A stretch of DNA of 26,225 bases from JBOGFI01 sp050743365 (GTDB lineage: Bacteria; Actinomycetota; Acidimicrobiia; IMCC26256; JACDBD01). Where the stretch lies: contig JBOGFI010000262.1 in NCBI GenBank assembly GCA_050743365.1, forward strand, positions 1 through 26,225. Direction: 5' to 3'. Position numbers and translations under genes: made by a program. Below, piece after piece: positions 8,261 to 15,671 of the stretch (position 1 is its first letter; the number at the start of each line of letters is the position of its first letter). The notes beneath the pieces are model-generated. The model did no database searches. It saw nothing but the letters and a program-made list of their open reading frames with translations, and had not been told where the DNA came from.

Positions 8261-8416
8261 TCAGCCGGGAACGAGCTCCGGGTCGGGTAGCTCGTCGGGC
8301 TCGGCCGCTCCGTCGTCGGGGTCCTCGAGCGGAGCCTCCGCCGGGTGTACGTCCGGCGAGTCCGGTGGTGTGCGTGGGACGCTCACGGGTCCTCGGCCGA
8401 GTCTGGGTTCTCTCAC
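8261..8416 (-). CDS. 51-aa acidic proline-rich small protein, coupled to the HesB-like gene
   Basis: GTG 8416 overlaps the TGA of the HesB-like gene in a 4-base GTGA, the geometry of translational coupling. The frame runs 51 codons to TGA at 8261-8263. The product is poor in hydrophobic residues and strongly acidic toward the end (Pro, Asp and Glu in runs such as EDPDDGAAEPDELPDPELVP). It is probably unstructured, and I recognise no family. An internal GTG 10 codons later, with GAGGA just before it, is an alternative start. The coupling and the composition bias are the only evidence that it is translated. Confidence 0.45.
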   Translation of the reverse strand: MREPRLGRGPVSVPRTPPDSPDVHPAEAPLEDPDDGAAEPDELPDPELVPG

Positions 8417-8709
8417 GAGACGCTGTCCGCCGGGGACCGCAGCACGAGACGCGGCTGCTGACCGTAGTTCTCGACCTCGAGCAGATGGCTCGTGACCACG
8501 TCATGAAGATCAGAAGAGACGAAGACCTTCGCCCCGTCCCGTTCGATCACCTGATCGCCGTCGTCGGGCGCTCTGGCGAATGCCGCTCGAAGCGCCTGCC
8601 CGCCGGTCCCCGCATGGACCGACAGCCGGATCCCGGCCGACTCCGGCAATCCCGCGGCGCGGCGGGTCTCATCGAGATAAGCGGCCGCGCGATTGGACAC
8701 CTGCAGCAT
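8413..8709 (-). CDS. HesB/IscA-like protein without cysteines
   Basis: This 98-aa protein, MLQVSNRAAAYLDETRRAAG then LPESAGIRLSVH... to ...LVLRSP, follows the HesB/IscA fold (A-type Fe-S carrier): an N-terminal helix, 'GIRLSV', an 'FVSSDLHDVV' strand-helix and a C-terminal strand. A-type carriers bind iron or clusters through three conserved Cys residues. None is present here, so this member probably does not hold a cluster in the usual way. Such cysteine-free versions are frequent in actinobacteria and have no settled role. ATG 8709 has AGAGAGG about 7 bases upstream, whereas the longer open frame has no ribosome site. It lies inside the tRNA-Cys island and is GTGA-coupled to a small ORF. 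Confidence 0.7.
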   Translation of the reverse strand: MLQVSNRAAAYLDETRRAAGLPESAGIRLSVHAGTGGQALRAAFARAPDDGDQVIERDGAKVFVSSDLHDVVTSHLLEVENYGQQPRLVLRSPADSVS

Positions 8710-8908
8710 GATGGACCTCTCTTTCGATTCGGAACCGACGGTACGGCGACGCTGGCGCACCGATACCACCGCAGGACGCGCACCTCTCACATGCGTCCCG
8801 AACCGCCGCCCCAAGCGTCGCACGCGTATCTTGTGAACCAGCTACGGCGACGTTGTGATTTCGCTCTGATTCCGCCGCGGCGCGGGAGCTTCCGCCCGAC
8901 CCCGGCTG

Positions 8909-9491
8909 GTGGGCCTCGCCGTTGTTTGCTCGCAGGGTGCCCCGGCGCGGGGCCTGCTCATGGCTCCGGCGGAGAGGGCCTTCGGTGGACGCGGTGCAGC
9001 GACACGGGTGCTGGTCACCGAGGTTGCGGAACGTGATCACGCCGGTGATCGCTGACCACGTCGAAGATGCGGTCGAGCGAGCCGAGAGCGGCTACGAGGC
9101 GCTGGCCGTCGAGCTCGATACCCCCGGCGGGCTCGACTTCGCGATGCGGGCGATCGTGCGGAGGCTTCCGCGAAGCCGAGACGAACTGTCGCGCCATGAC
9201 TGGCTGACGGTGCTCGAGGCGGGCTGCGCCCTCGGTCGGTTCTGTGCCGATCCCTGGCTCGTCGACGCACCGCGCCGACCGCCAGTTGTGGCCATGCTCT
9301 ACGATCGGGTCGTGCCGACGCCCCGGCAGCTCAAACTGGCCCATGACATCCCCGGAGCCACCCTTCACACGACGCGTGCCGGGCACAGTGGCTGTGTCTC
9401 GGCCCCGGAGCGATTCGTAACGGCGCTGCTCGACGCGTGCGACTCCGTCCGCGCCAGGCTCGGGCGGGCCCGGGCGCCCGCTGCTGCGTAA
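8909..9491 (+). pseudogene. Chimeric remnant: NfeD-type serine protease N-terminus joined to alpha/beta hydrolase C-terminus
   Basis: From GTG 8909 one frame reads a weak signal-like stretch and then GAATRVLVTEVAE. At about 9029-9035 the frame shifts, and the next frame continues VITPVIADHVEDAVERAES and then ALAVELDTPGGLDFAMR. This is the start of the ClpP-fold serine protease domain of NfeD/SppA-like membrane proteins. It breaks off near 9168, before the catalytic Ser. What follows, DELSRHDWLTVLEAG...ALGRF, then VVAMLYDRVVP and AGHSGCVSAPERF, is the C-terminal third of an alpha/beta hydrolase with the acid (YDRVVP) and His (GHS) of the triad but no nucleophile. Neither half can work alone. 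An internal deletion that joined two former genes is the simplest explanation. Confidence 0.65.
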
Positions 9492-9551
9492 GACCCCGGC
9501 ACGTCACCCCGCGTCGGGACGGTCGGCAAGCCGACGGCGCGTGACGACCTG

Positions 9552-9594
9552 GATGATCACGCGAATGATCACGAACTCGGCGGTGGTGATCATC
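9552..9594. repeat. 9-bp inverted repeat GATGATCAC / GTGATCATC
   Basis: GATGATCAC (9552-9560) and GTGATCATC (9586-9594) are perfect inverted repeats 25 bases apart. A further ATGATCAC lies at 9565-9572, so the motif occurs three times in 43 bases. It lies between the chimeric remnant and the right tRNA repeat. It could be an operator or recombination-site relic; I see no gene it obviously serves. Confidence 0.35.
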
Positions 9595-9677
9595 ACTCGA
9601 CGGACCCGCTGGACGCGCGCAGCGCTCTGACTTGCTAAGACAGCACCTGAGGCGACGGCCCGGACACGTCGGATCGC

Positions 9678-9721
9678 TCTGCAAAACCTTGTACGCGGGT
9701 TCGATTCCCGCCGCCGCCTCC
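9678..9721 (+). repeat. Right 44-bp direct repeat (attR-like), tRNA-Cys 3' half
   Basis: This is an exact copy of 7605-7648. The acceptor and D arms are absent upstream, so it is not a second tRNA gene. It marks the right edge of the island. The 184 bases from here to the DUF421 start show nothing I can name. Confidence 0.9.
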
Positions 9722-9905
9722 GTCCCCGCTGAACGTGAGTTTCCGGTTAGGTTCCGCAGCTCTGCCGAGCTTCAGGCCGTGCGAGCTGCGTAAGCGCGGT
9801 CGCGGGCACCACTGCGGGCGTCAGCGTCCTGGGAGTCCAGCGCGCCCGACGGCGACTAGCGGGGATGACAGGCTGATGCCAAAAACCGATCGGGGAGGCG
9901 TCACC

Positions 9906-10472
9906 GTGGTTCTCGCGTCCATCAGCCACGACCTCTTGACAAGCGGCGTGCCCGTCGCCGAGAAGGTCCTGCGGACCTTCGTGGTGTATCTGGCGATCGT
10001 TGTACTGCTTCGCCTTGTCGGGAAGCGCGATCTCGCCCAGTTGAACTCACTCGATCTGGTCGTGCTCCTACTGCTGAGCAACGTCGTCCAGAACGCGCTC
10101 ATCGGCAATGACAATTCGCTTACCGGCGGAATCGTCGGGGCCGTGGTGCTCCTGGTCACGAACGAGGTGCTCGTCGCGCTTGCGGAGCGCTACTCCCGGT
10201 TCCGGAGGCTGCTTGAGGGGAGCGACACGGTCCTGATTCGCGGTGGTGAGCTCGACGAGCGAGCGCTGCGCCACGAACGGCTTCGCCCGGAGGAGATCGC
10301 CACCGCGGTGCGACGCCAGGGCGCCAGCAGCATCGGCGAGGTCGAGTTGGCGACGCTGAAGCCGGGCGGCACCATCGACATCGCACTGAAAGCTCGGGAC
10401 GTCAACGCCACGCGCGCCGACCTTGACCGGCTGGAGCGCAAGCTGGACCGGCTGCTCGCTTCTCAGTTGTGA
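9906..10472 (+). CDS. DUF421 (YetF-like) membrane protein
   Basis: This 188-aa protein has three predicted membrane helices in the first 90 residues (FVVYLAIVVLLRLVG, LDLVVLLLLSNVVQNALIG, GGIVGAVVLLVTNEVLVAL). A soluble DUF421 domain follows, with DTVLIRGGELDERALRHERL and EEIATAVRRQGASSIGEVE. In the related YetF/YdfS proteins this soluble domain is linked to spore or envelope functions; the biochemical role is unknown. The KRD stretch after helix 1 (VGKRDLAQLNSLDLV) is the family signature. GTG 9906 is chosen because GGGAGG lies 7 bases upstream; ATG 9876 has only a poor site. The gene is the first intact one beyond the tRNA-Cys island. Confidence 0.85.
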   Translation: MVLASISHDLLTSGVPVAEKVLRTFVVYLAIVVLLRLVGKRDLAQLNSLDLVVLLLLSNVVQNALIGNDNSLTGGIVGAVVLLVTNEVLVALAERYSRFRRLLEGSDTVLIRGGELDERALRHERLRPEEIATAVRRQGASSIGEVELATLKPGGTIDIALKARDVNATRADLDRLERKLDRLLASQL

Positions 10473-10504
10473 ACCGCGGCTGGGTCCTCGGCCCGGCGTG
10501 ACGG

Positions 10505-10700
10505 CGCGACTGCTGGATCGATGCCGGCTACGAGGTCGCCGTGGTGCTGGCACCGGAGGACCTCAGGGAGCGGAGCTCGCGCCAGATGTCGCCTCTGCCC
10601 TCGAGGACGAACCTGCGGCTGCGGCCTTCTTCGACACCGATGCGCGCCGGTGACTACCGGAAATGGCCCCGTAGGACTCGAAGCGATCACCCCGTCGGTA
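10505..10700 (+). pseudogene. Decayed YdeI/OmpD-associated (OmdA-like) protein remnant
   Basis: One frame gives DAGYEVAVVLAPE. The next gives GPQGAELAPDVASALEDEP and then AAAAFFDTDARR before a stop, and a third continues YRKW. In order these resemble the OmdA/YdeI core 'GDxVxVxLxxDxxPREVELPxDLAAALAxDPAARAFFDxLSxSxRRxYxxWI'. One missing G in the GGAGGACC run (10554-10562) would join the first two pieces. The start and the C-terminal helices are missing. The following bases, about 10701-10884, hold only the leader of the LuxR-type gene, with a TAAGGT (10813-10818) that could be a -10 element. Confidence 0.5.
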
Positions 10701-10884
10701 GCGAGCAAAAATTGCACCCTTGCGCGCCTGTTCGCACGGGCGTCCGACGAATGCCAGGGAAGCGAAGGAATGGCGCCCGGTCGGCCGAGCTTCGGGGGGC
10801 GGGCGACCGCTCTAAGGTGCTGGGAATACGCCGGGGGCGGCCTCGACCTGGGTATCCGCGGCGGCCCCTGTCGTGGGGGAGCCT

Positions 10885-12522
10885 ATGACCACGCGCGACG
10901 CGCTCGATCGAGGCCGGGAGTCCTTCGGGCGGCAGGTGTGGGGGGATACGTACGCGCAGCTGTCGGCCGCGGATCACGAGGCGTCGCTCGATCCTGAGGA
11001 CCTCGAGCGGCTCGCCACGGCCGCTTACCTGACCGGCAGGGACGTCGACAGCACCGACGTCTGGACACGTGCGCATCACGAATGCCTGCGCCTGGGCGAT
11101 GCGGCGCGCGCGGCACGGTGCGCCTTCTGGTTGGGCTTCGGACTCCTGCTGAAGGGCGAGATGGCGCGCGGCGGCGGCTGGCTCTCCCGGGCCCAGCGGC
11201 TCATCGACGACGGCCACCTGGAGTGTGTGGAGGAGGGGTATCTGCTCGTGCCGGTCGCGTTGGAGAGCATGGACGAGGGTGACGCCGCGACCGCGTGCGC
11301 CACCTTCGACCGTGCCGACAAGATCGGCGCCCGCTTCCACGACCCGGATCTGATTGCGTTCGCTCGGTGCGGTCGGGGCCAGGCTCTGCTTCACGTGGGA
11401 GAGACCGCGGAGGGCGTGGCGTTGCTCGACGAGGCCATGGTCGCGGTCACCGCCGGCGAGGTGTCTCCGGTCGTCGCCGGGATCGTCTACTGCGCCGTGA
11501 TCGAGGCATGCCAGGAGATCTTCGATCTGCGCCGAGCGCAGGAGTGGACGGCGGCGCTGAGCCAGTGGTGTGACTCTCAGCCCGACCTGGTGCCCTACCG
11601 CGGTCAGTGCTTGGTGCATCGGGCCGAGATCATGCAGTTGCACGGCGCGTGGCCCGACGCCCGGGACGAAGCGCAGCGGGCATGCGAGCGGCTGTCCCAG
11701 CCCACCGTCCATCCGGCGGTTGGCATGGCCTTCTACCAGCAGGCCGAGCTGTATCGAGTGTGCGGCGAGTTCGCCAAGGCCGAGGAGGCGTACCGCCAGG
11801 CCGACCAGTGGGGACGAACCCCGCAACCTGGCCTGGCGCAGTTGCGGCTGGCCCAGGGTCGGGTCGCGGCTGCAGCGGCGACGATCCGACGCGTGCTGGA
11901 CGAGGGACACGACCGCGTGACCAGGTCAAAGGTGCTTGCCGCGTACGTCGAGATCATGCTCGCTGCCGGTGACACCCAGGCGGCACGCGCCGGCGCCGAT
12001 GAGTTGGCCGAGATCGCCCTCGACCTCGACGCACCGTTCCTGCATGCCGTGTCGGCCCAGGCCACGGGGGCGGTCCTCCTGGTCGAGGGCGACACTCGAG
12101 CCGCCCTGGCCGCGCTGCGTCAGGCGGGGGCCGCTTGGCGCGAGCTCGAGGCACCGTACGAGGCCGCGCGTGTTCGCGTTCTGCTTGGCCTTGCCTGCCA
12201 GGAGCTCGGGGACGAGGACAGCGGTGAGATGGAGCTGGACGCGGCGCGCGCGGTCTTCCGGGAGCTGGGCGCGGCGCCTGAGCTCGGCCGGGTAGAGGAG
12301 CTGTCCCGAAAGGCTGCACCCAAGGCCGCGAGCGGGCTGACCGGGCGCGAGGTGCAGGTGCTCGCTCTCGTAGCGACCGGCAAGACCAACCGGGCGATCG
12401 CCGCCGAGCTCGTCATCAGCGAGAAGACGGTGGCGCGACATGTGAGCAACATCTTCACCAAGCTGGGACTGTCGTCCCGGTCGGCGGCCACCGCGTACGC
12501 CTACGAACACGGCCTCGTGTAG
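10885..12522 (+). CDS. LuxR-family transcriptional regulator with TPR-like repeats
   Basis: This 545-aa protein ends in a GerE/LuxR helix-turn-helix (about residues 475-540): GLTGREVQVLALVATGKTN, then AELVISEKTVARHVSNIF and TKLGLSSRSAATAYA. That set is complete for DNA binding. The preceding 450 residues are tandem helical pairs of the TPR kind (ALLHVGETAEGVALLDEA, AELYRVCGEFAKAEEAYRQA, AVLLVEGDTRAALAALRQAG). There is no ATPase (MalT-type) domain and no receiver domain, so the signal is probably a protein or small ligand held by the helical repeat. ATG 10885 is preceded by GGGGGAG; the GTG 12 bases upstream lacks a site. The SnoaL-like and FAD-oxidase genes start 135 bases downstream on the same strand and are natural target candidates. 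Confidence 0.92.
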   Translation: MTTRDALDRGRESFGRQVWGDTYAQLSAADHEASLDPEDLERLATAAYLTGRDVDSTDVWTRAHHECLRLGDAARAARCAFWLGFGLLLKGEMARGGGWLSRAQRLIDDGHLECVEEGYLLVPVALESMDEGDAATACATFDRADKIGARFHDPDLIAFARCGRGQALLHVGETAEGVALLDEAMVAVTAGEVSPVVAGIVYCAVIEACQEIFDLRRAQEWTAALSQWCDSQPDLVPYRGQCLVHRAEIMQLHGAWPDARDEAQRACERLSQPTVHPAVGMAFYQQAELYRVCGEFAKAEEAYRQADQWGRTPQPGLAQLRLAQGRVAAAAATIRRVLDEGHDRVTRSKVLAAYVEIMLAAGDTQAARAGADELAEIALDLDAPFLHAVSAQATGAVLLVEGDTRAALAALRQAGAAWRELEAPYEAARVRVLLGLACQELGDEDSGEMELDAARAVFRELGAAPELGRVEELSRKAAPKAASGLTGREVQVLALVATGKTNRAIAAELVISEKTVARHVSNIFTKLGLSSRSAATAYAYEHGLV

Positions 12523-12613
12523 CGGCGGTACATGGAAATACCCACGCCGCGCGCACGCGTCGATTTGGTTACTTCGCCCGATGCGGCCAACGGTCGCCAC
12601 CCGTAGCCTCCTT

Positions 12614-12638
12614 GTCGTCGGTCACCGTGTCCGACGAC
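12614..12638 (+). promoter_or_regulatory. 8-bp perfect inverted repeat upstream of the SnoaL/oxidase pair
   Basis: GTCGTCGG (12614-12621) and CCGACGAC (12631-12638) are separated by 9 bases. They end 6 bases before the AAGGAGG ribosome site (12645-12651) of the gene at 12658. The arms could form a leader hairpin in the mRNA or be a dimer operator. Coming just after a LuxR-type gene, it is a plausible site for that regulator. Confidence 0.4.
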
Positions 12639-12657
12639 TGCCGGAAGGAGGAACGGC

Positions 12658-13089
12658 ATGGCGACACCGCAGGTAGAGACGCCGCTCGATGGAGCGACCG
12701 TGGCGCGGCTGAGCGACCGGTTTGCCGACGTCTTCCAGACCCTCGAGGCCGGGGAGGACGTTTTTTCCCCCGACGTTTTCTTCGACCTGAACATGCCGGT
12801 GTGGCGCTTCCAGCTCCAGGGCGCGAACGCCTTCGAGTCACAGCTCAAGAGCATCGTCGAAGGTGAGGTGCGCATCGACGTCCTGCGAACGGTCCCGACG
12901 TCCTCGGGGTTCGTGACGGAGCACGAGGAGCACCAGGACGCGCGTGGCCAGGAGCTGACCGCTCGGCGCCTCTGGCTCTGCGAGGTTCGGGACGGACAGA
13001 TCACCGAGGCGGTCGGCTACTGCAGCGGCGAGTGGGACAAGGAGCTGCGGGCGCGGCACGCGGTCGAGGCCCCGATGATCCGCCCGTGA
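12658..13089 (+). CDS. SnoaL/NTF2-like small protein
   Basis: This 143-aa protein is preceded by a very strong ribosome site (AAGGAGG, 6 bases before the ATG). The pattern ARLSDRFADVFQTLEAGEDV, then FFDLNMPVWRFQLQG, and later LWLCEVRDGQITEAVGYC resembles NTF2/SnoaL-fold proteins: two N-terminal helices, a 'PVWRFQ' strand and a late 'EVRDGxIxE' strand. Family members are small enzymes or ligand-binding proteins of secondary metabolism; no catalytic residue is obvious. Its stop is 20 bases from the FAD oxidase start, so the two are likely one transcript and may act on the same compound. Confidence 0.65.
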   Translation: MATPQVETPLDGATVARLSDRFADVFQTLEAGEDVFSPDVFFDLNMPVWRFQLQGANAFESQLKSIVEGEVRIDVLRTVPTSSGFVTEHEEHQDARGQELTARRLWLCEVRDGQITEAVGYCSGEWDKELRARHAVEAPMIRP

Positions 13090-13109
13090 CTGAGAGAGAG
13101 GACAACTAC

Positions 13110-14543
13110 ATGACCACCAGCACCATCGACATCGCCGGTCTCGAGGCCGCACGCGTCAGCGTGACACCGGAGCAGATCGACGACCTGCGCTCGCGCGTCG
13201 AGGGTCCGCTGCTGCACCCGGGCGACGCCGGCTGGGACGAGGCCGTGCTCGTCTGGAACGGCATGGTGGCCAAGGTCCCCGCGCTCGTCGTCCAGCCCAC
13301 CTCGGCTCACGATGTGGCTGAGGCTGTCGGGTTCGCGCGCGACAGCGGACTGCTGCTGAGCATAAAGGGCGGGGGCCACAACATCGCCGGAACCTCGATC
13401 GCCGAACGCGGCTTGACCCTCGACATGTCCCGGATGCGCGACGTCACCGTCGATCCCGATGCCAAGCTCGCGCACGTCGGGCCCGGATGTCTGCTCCACG
13501 ACGTCGATCAGGCGACCCAGGAGCACGGGCTCGCGACGGTGCTCGGCTTCATATCCGAGACCGGCGTCGCCGGCCTGACGCTCGGTGGCGGTCTCGGCTA
13601 CCTGACGCGCCGCTTCGGCTGGGCGGTCGACAACTTGGAGGAGGTCGAGCTCGTCACCGCCGACGGTCAGATCCGCACCGCCAATCGCGACGAAAACGCG
13701 GAGTTGTTCTGGGCGCTCAGGGGCGGTGGCGGCAACTTTGGCGTGGTCAGCCGGTTCACGTTCCGCCTGCACGAGGTCGGCCCGACCGTCTACGGCGGAC
13801 TCATCGCCTGGCCGTTCGAGCGGGCCACAGAGATCCTCCAGACCTACCGAACGCTCACTGCTGGGGCGCCCCGAGAGCTGACCGTGTTCTTGATCCTCAT
13901 GCAGGCCCCGCCAGCGCCCTTCGTGCCGCAGGAGTGGCACGGCAAGCGGATCTGCGCCATGTCCGTCTGCTACAGCGGCAACCTCGACGACGCCGACAAG
14001 GTGGTCGCGCCGATCAGGGCGCTCGGCGACCCCGTCGTGGATCTTCTCCGGGAACAGCCTTATGTCGAGCTGCAGTCCTACCTCGACGACGGCGAGCCCA
14101 AGGGCAGTCACTATTACTGGAAGACCGAGTTCGTCGCCGAGTTGAGCGAAGACCTCCTGTCAGCCGCGCGCGACCTGTTCGCCGCGTGCCCCATACCGGA
14201 CGGCCAGCTGGGCTTCCTTCACCTCGGTGGCGCCCTCAACGATCGAGAGGAAGACGACGGGGCGGTCGGGAACCGAGACGCCCGTTTCGCATTCGGCGCG
14301 AACGGCATGTGGGAGCCGGACGAGCCCGATGCGGACATGTTCCGCCAGTGGATCCGCGCTGCGTGGAAGCGGCTCCGACCCTTCTCGACCGGCGGCAACT
14401 ACATCAACTTCCAGACCGCCGACAACGATCAAGCTCCCGCCGACGCCTACGGAAAGAACTACGAACGCCTCCAGCGCGTCAAGGCCGAGTACGACCCGGA
14501 CAACCTGTTCCGCGTGAACCGCAACATCGCGTCGGCGCGCTGA
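13110..14543 (+). CDS. BBE-type FAD-linked oxidase
   Basis: This 477-aa protein belongs to the berberine-bridge-enzyme-like / PCMH FAD oxidases. The FAD-binding half carries IKGGGHNIAG, with His90 as the expected 8-alpha-histidyl attachment, TGVAGLTLGGGLGYLTRRFG and WALRGGGGNFGVVSRF. The C-terminal BBE segment is present (YINFQTAD... then YGKNYERLQRVKAEYDPDNL and F). Bicovalent members also have a Cys in an 'AGxCPxVGxGGH' segment. Here the matching place reads GFISETGVAGL with no Cys, so single covalent attachment is expected. Such enzymes oxidise sugars, alcohols or secondary metabolites with O2; the substrate is unknown. ATG 13110 follows GAGAGAGG; a longer frame back to 13032 would overlap the SnoaL-like gene. 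Confidence 0.9.
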   Translation: MTTSTIDIAGLEAARVSVTPEQIDDLRSRVEGPLLHPGDAGWDEAVLVWNGMVAKVPALVVQPTSAHDVAEAVGFARDSGLLLSIKGGGHNIAGTSIAERGLTLDMSRMRDVTVDPDAKLAHVGPGCLLHDVDQATQEHGLATVLGFISETGVAGLTLGGGLGYLTRRFGWAVDNLEEVELVTADGQIRTANRDENAELFWALRGGGGNFGVVSRFTFRLHEVGPTVYGGLIAWPFERATEILQTYRTLTAGAPRELTVFLILMQAPPAPFVPQEWHGKRICAMSVCYSGNLDDADKVVAPIRALGDPVVDLLREQPYVELQSYLDDGEPKGSHYYWKTEFVAELSEDLLSAARDLFAACPIPDGQLGFLHLGGALNDREEDDGAVGNRDARFAFGANGMWEPDEPDADMFRQWIRAAWKRLRPFSTGGNYINFQTADNDQAPADAYGKNYERLQRVKAEYDPDNLFRVNRNIASAR

Positions 14544-14594
14544 CGGCGAGCCGGGACCGGCGCTGGCTGCCGGGCGTGAGTAGGGTCGGCAACC

Positions 14595-15614
14595 GTGTCG
14601 AGCGACCGCGGAGACGAGGAGACGATCAACCTCGACGGACGCGAGGTGGTCGTCTCACACCCCGGCAAGTTGTTCTTCTCGGAGCGCGGGGAGACGAAGC
14701 TCGACCTCGTCCGGTACTACGCGGCCGTACGTGAACCGCTCCTGGCGACGATGGGCGGTCGGCCGGTGCTCCTCCAGCGGTACCCACACGGCGCAGGCGG
14801 CCCGTCGTTCTTCCAGAAGCGCGTCCCCAAAGACACGCCGGAGTGGGTGACCACGACGATCGTCTCGACACCGAACGGCACGACCTCGCGGGCGCTCGTC
14901 GCGACCGACCTCGCGCATGTCGTCTGGGCGGTCAATCTCGGCTGCCTCGGGTTCCACGTCTGGCCGTACCTGGCAGATCGACCGGACACCGCCGACGAGC
15001 TCCGTCTCGACCTGGACCCAAGCCCCGGCGTCACGTTTCCGATGATCCGCGAAGCGGCGCACGAAGTGAAGCGGCTCCTCGAGGAGCACGACATCCTCGG
15101 CTTCCCCAAGACGACCGGGAGCCGGGGGATCCACGTGTACGTGCGGTCGCTACCGCGTTGGACGTCGTACGAAGTGCGCGCCGCAGCCGTGGCCGTTGCC
15201 CGCGAGCTCGAACGGCGCCGACCGGACCTCATTACCGCCGCCTGGTGGAAAGAGGAACGTGGCGCGCGTGTGTTCGTCGACTTCAACCAGAACGCGCCCC
15301 ACAAGACCGTGTTCGGGGCGTGGTCGGTCCGGGCGAACCCCCACGGTCAGGTGTCGGCACCCTTCTCCTGGGCTGAGCTCGACGGGTTGTCGCCACCTGA
15401 CCTCACGCTGGCCACGGTGCCGGCGCGGCTCGCCGAACGGGGTGATCCGTGGGCCGCCATGTACGACGCTCCGCAGTCGCTCGCGCCACTGCTCGACATG
15501 TACGAGCGCGACCTTGCCGATGGCCTCATGGACGCGCCGTGGCCACCCGTCTACCCGAAACAGCCGAACGAGCCGCCCCGCGTCGCGCCGAGCCGCGCCA
15601 AGAAGAGGAAATGA
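14595..15614 (+). CDS. LigD-type polymerase domain protein (prim-pol, NHEJ)
   Basis: This 339-aa protein is a stand-alone polymerase domain of LigD, the archaeo-eukaryotic primase-type enzyme that fills and extends ends during non-homologous end joining. The catalytic DLD (Asp139, Asp141) lies in LRLDLDPSPGV. The GSRGIHVYVR motif (template/NTP His) and the third acidic site VFVDFNQNAPHKT are present, followed by SVRANPHGQVSAPFSW. No ligase or phosphoesterase domain is attached, and no ku gene is in the window, so partners must be encoded elsewhere. Start GTG 14595 fits the first conserved residues (VVSHPGKLFF). A basic tail (SRAKKRK) ends the protein. Confidence 0.93.
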   Translation: MSSDRGDEETINLDGREVVVSHPGKLFFSERGETKLDLVRYYAAVREPLLATMGGRPVLLQRYPHGAGGPSFFQKRVPKDTPEWVTTTIVSTPNGTTSRALVATDLAHVVWAVNLGCLGFHVWPYLADRPDTADELRLDLDPSPGVTFPMIREAAHEVKRLLEEHDILGFPKTTGSRGIHVYVRSLPRWTSYEVRAAAVAVARELERRRPDLITAAWWKEERGARVFVDFNQNAPHKTVFGAWSVRANPHGQVSAPFSWAELDGLSPPDLTLATVPARLAERGDPWAAMYDAPQSLAPLLDMYERDLADGLMDAPWPPVYPKQPNEPPRVAPSRAKKRK

Positions 15615-15671
15615 GAGGCACCGAGGGGCCACGGCGACGACGCTGGCGCGACGCTCCTGGCATTCCGTCAG

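Larger units (their letters stand above)
7605..9721. mobile_element. 2.1-kb island bounded by tRNA-Cys direct repeats, no integrase left
   Basis: The two 44-bp repeats enclose about 2.07 kb that carries a frameshifted DksA/TraR-like gene, a 51-aa ORF, a HesB/IscA-like gene and an NfeD/hydrolase chimera. There is no integrase, transposase or replication gene, so this is either the residue of a larger island after deletion or a very small element moved in trans. Two of the genes are broken, which favours the residue reading. Confidence 0.7.

Noticed and set aside
9678..9721. Second tRNA-Cys gene
   Set aside because: Acceptor 5' strand, D arm and the 5' anticodon stem are missing.
7605..9721. 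tRNA-Cys island as the target of the serine recombinase at 23853
   Set aside because: tRNA 3'-end duplications of this length are typical of tyrosine integrases; the serine recombinase adjoins a different junction in tadB.
13487..14734. 415-codon plus-strand frame inside the FAD oxidase
   Set aside because: Arg-rich out-of-frame shadow; the oxidase frame has all family motifs.
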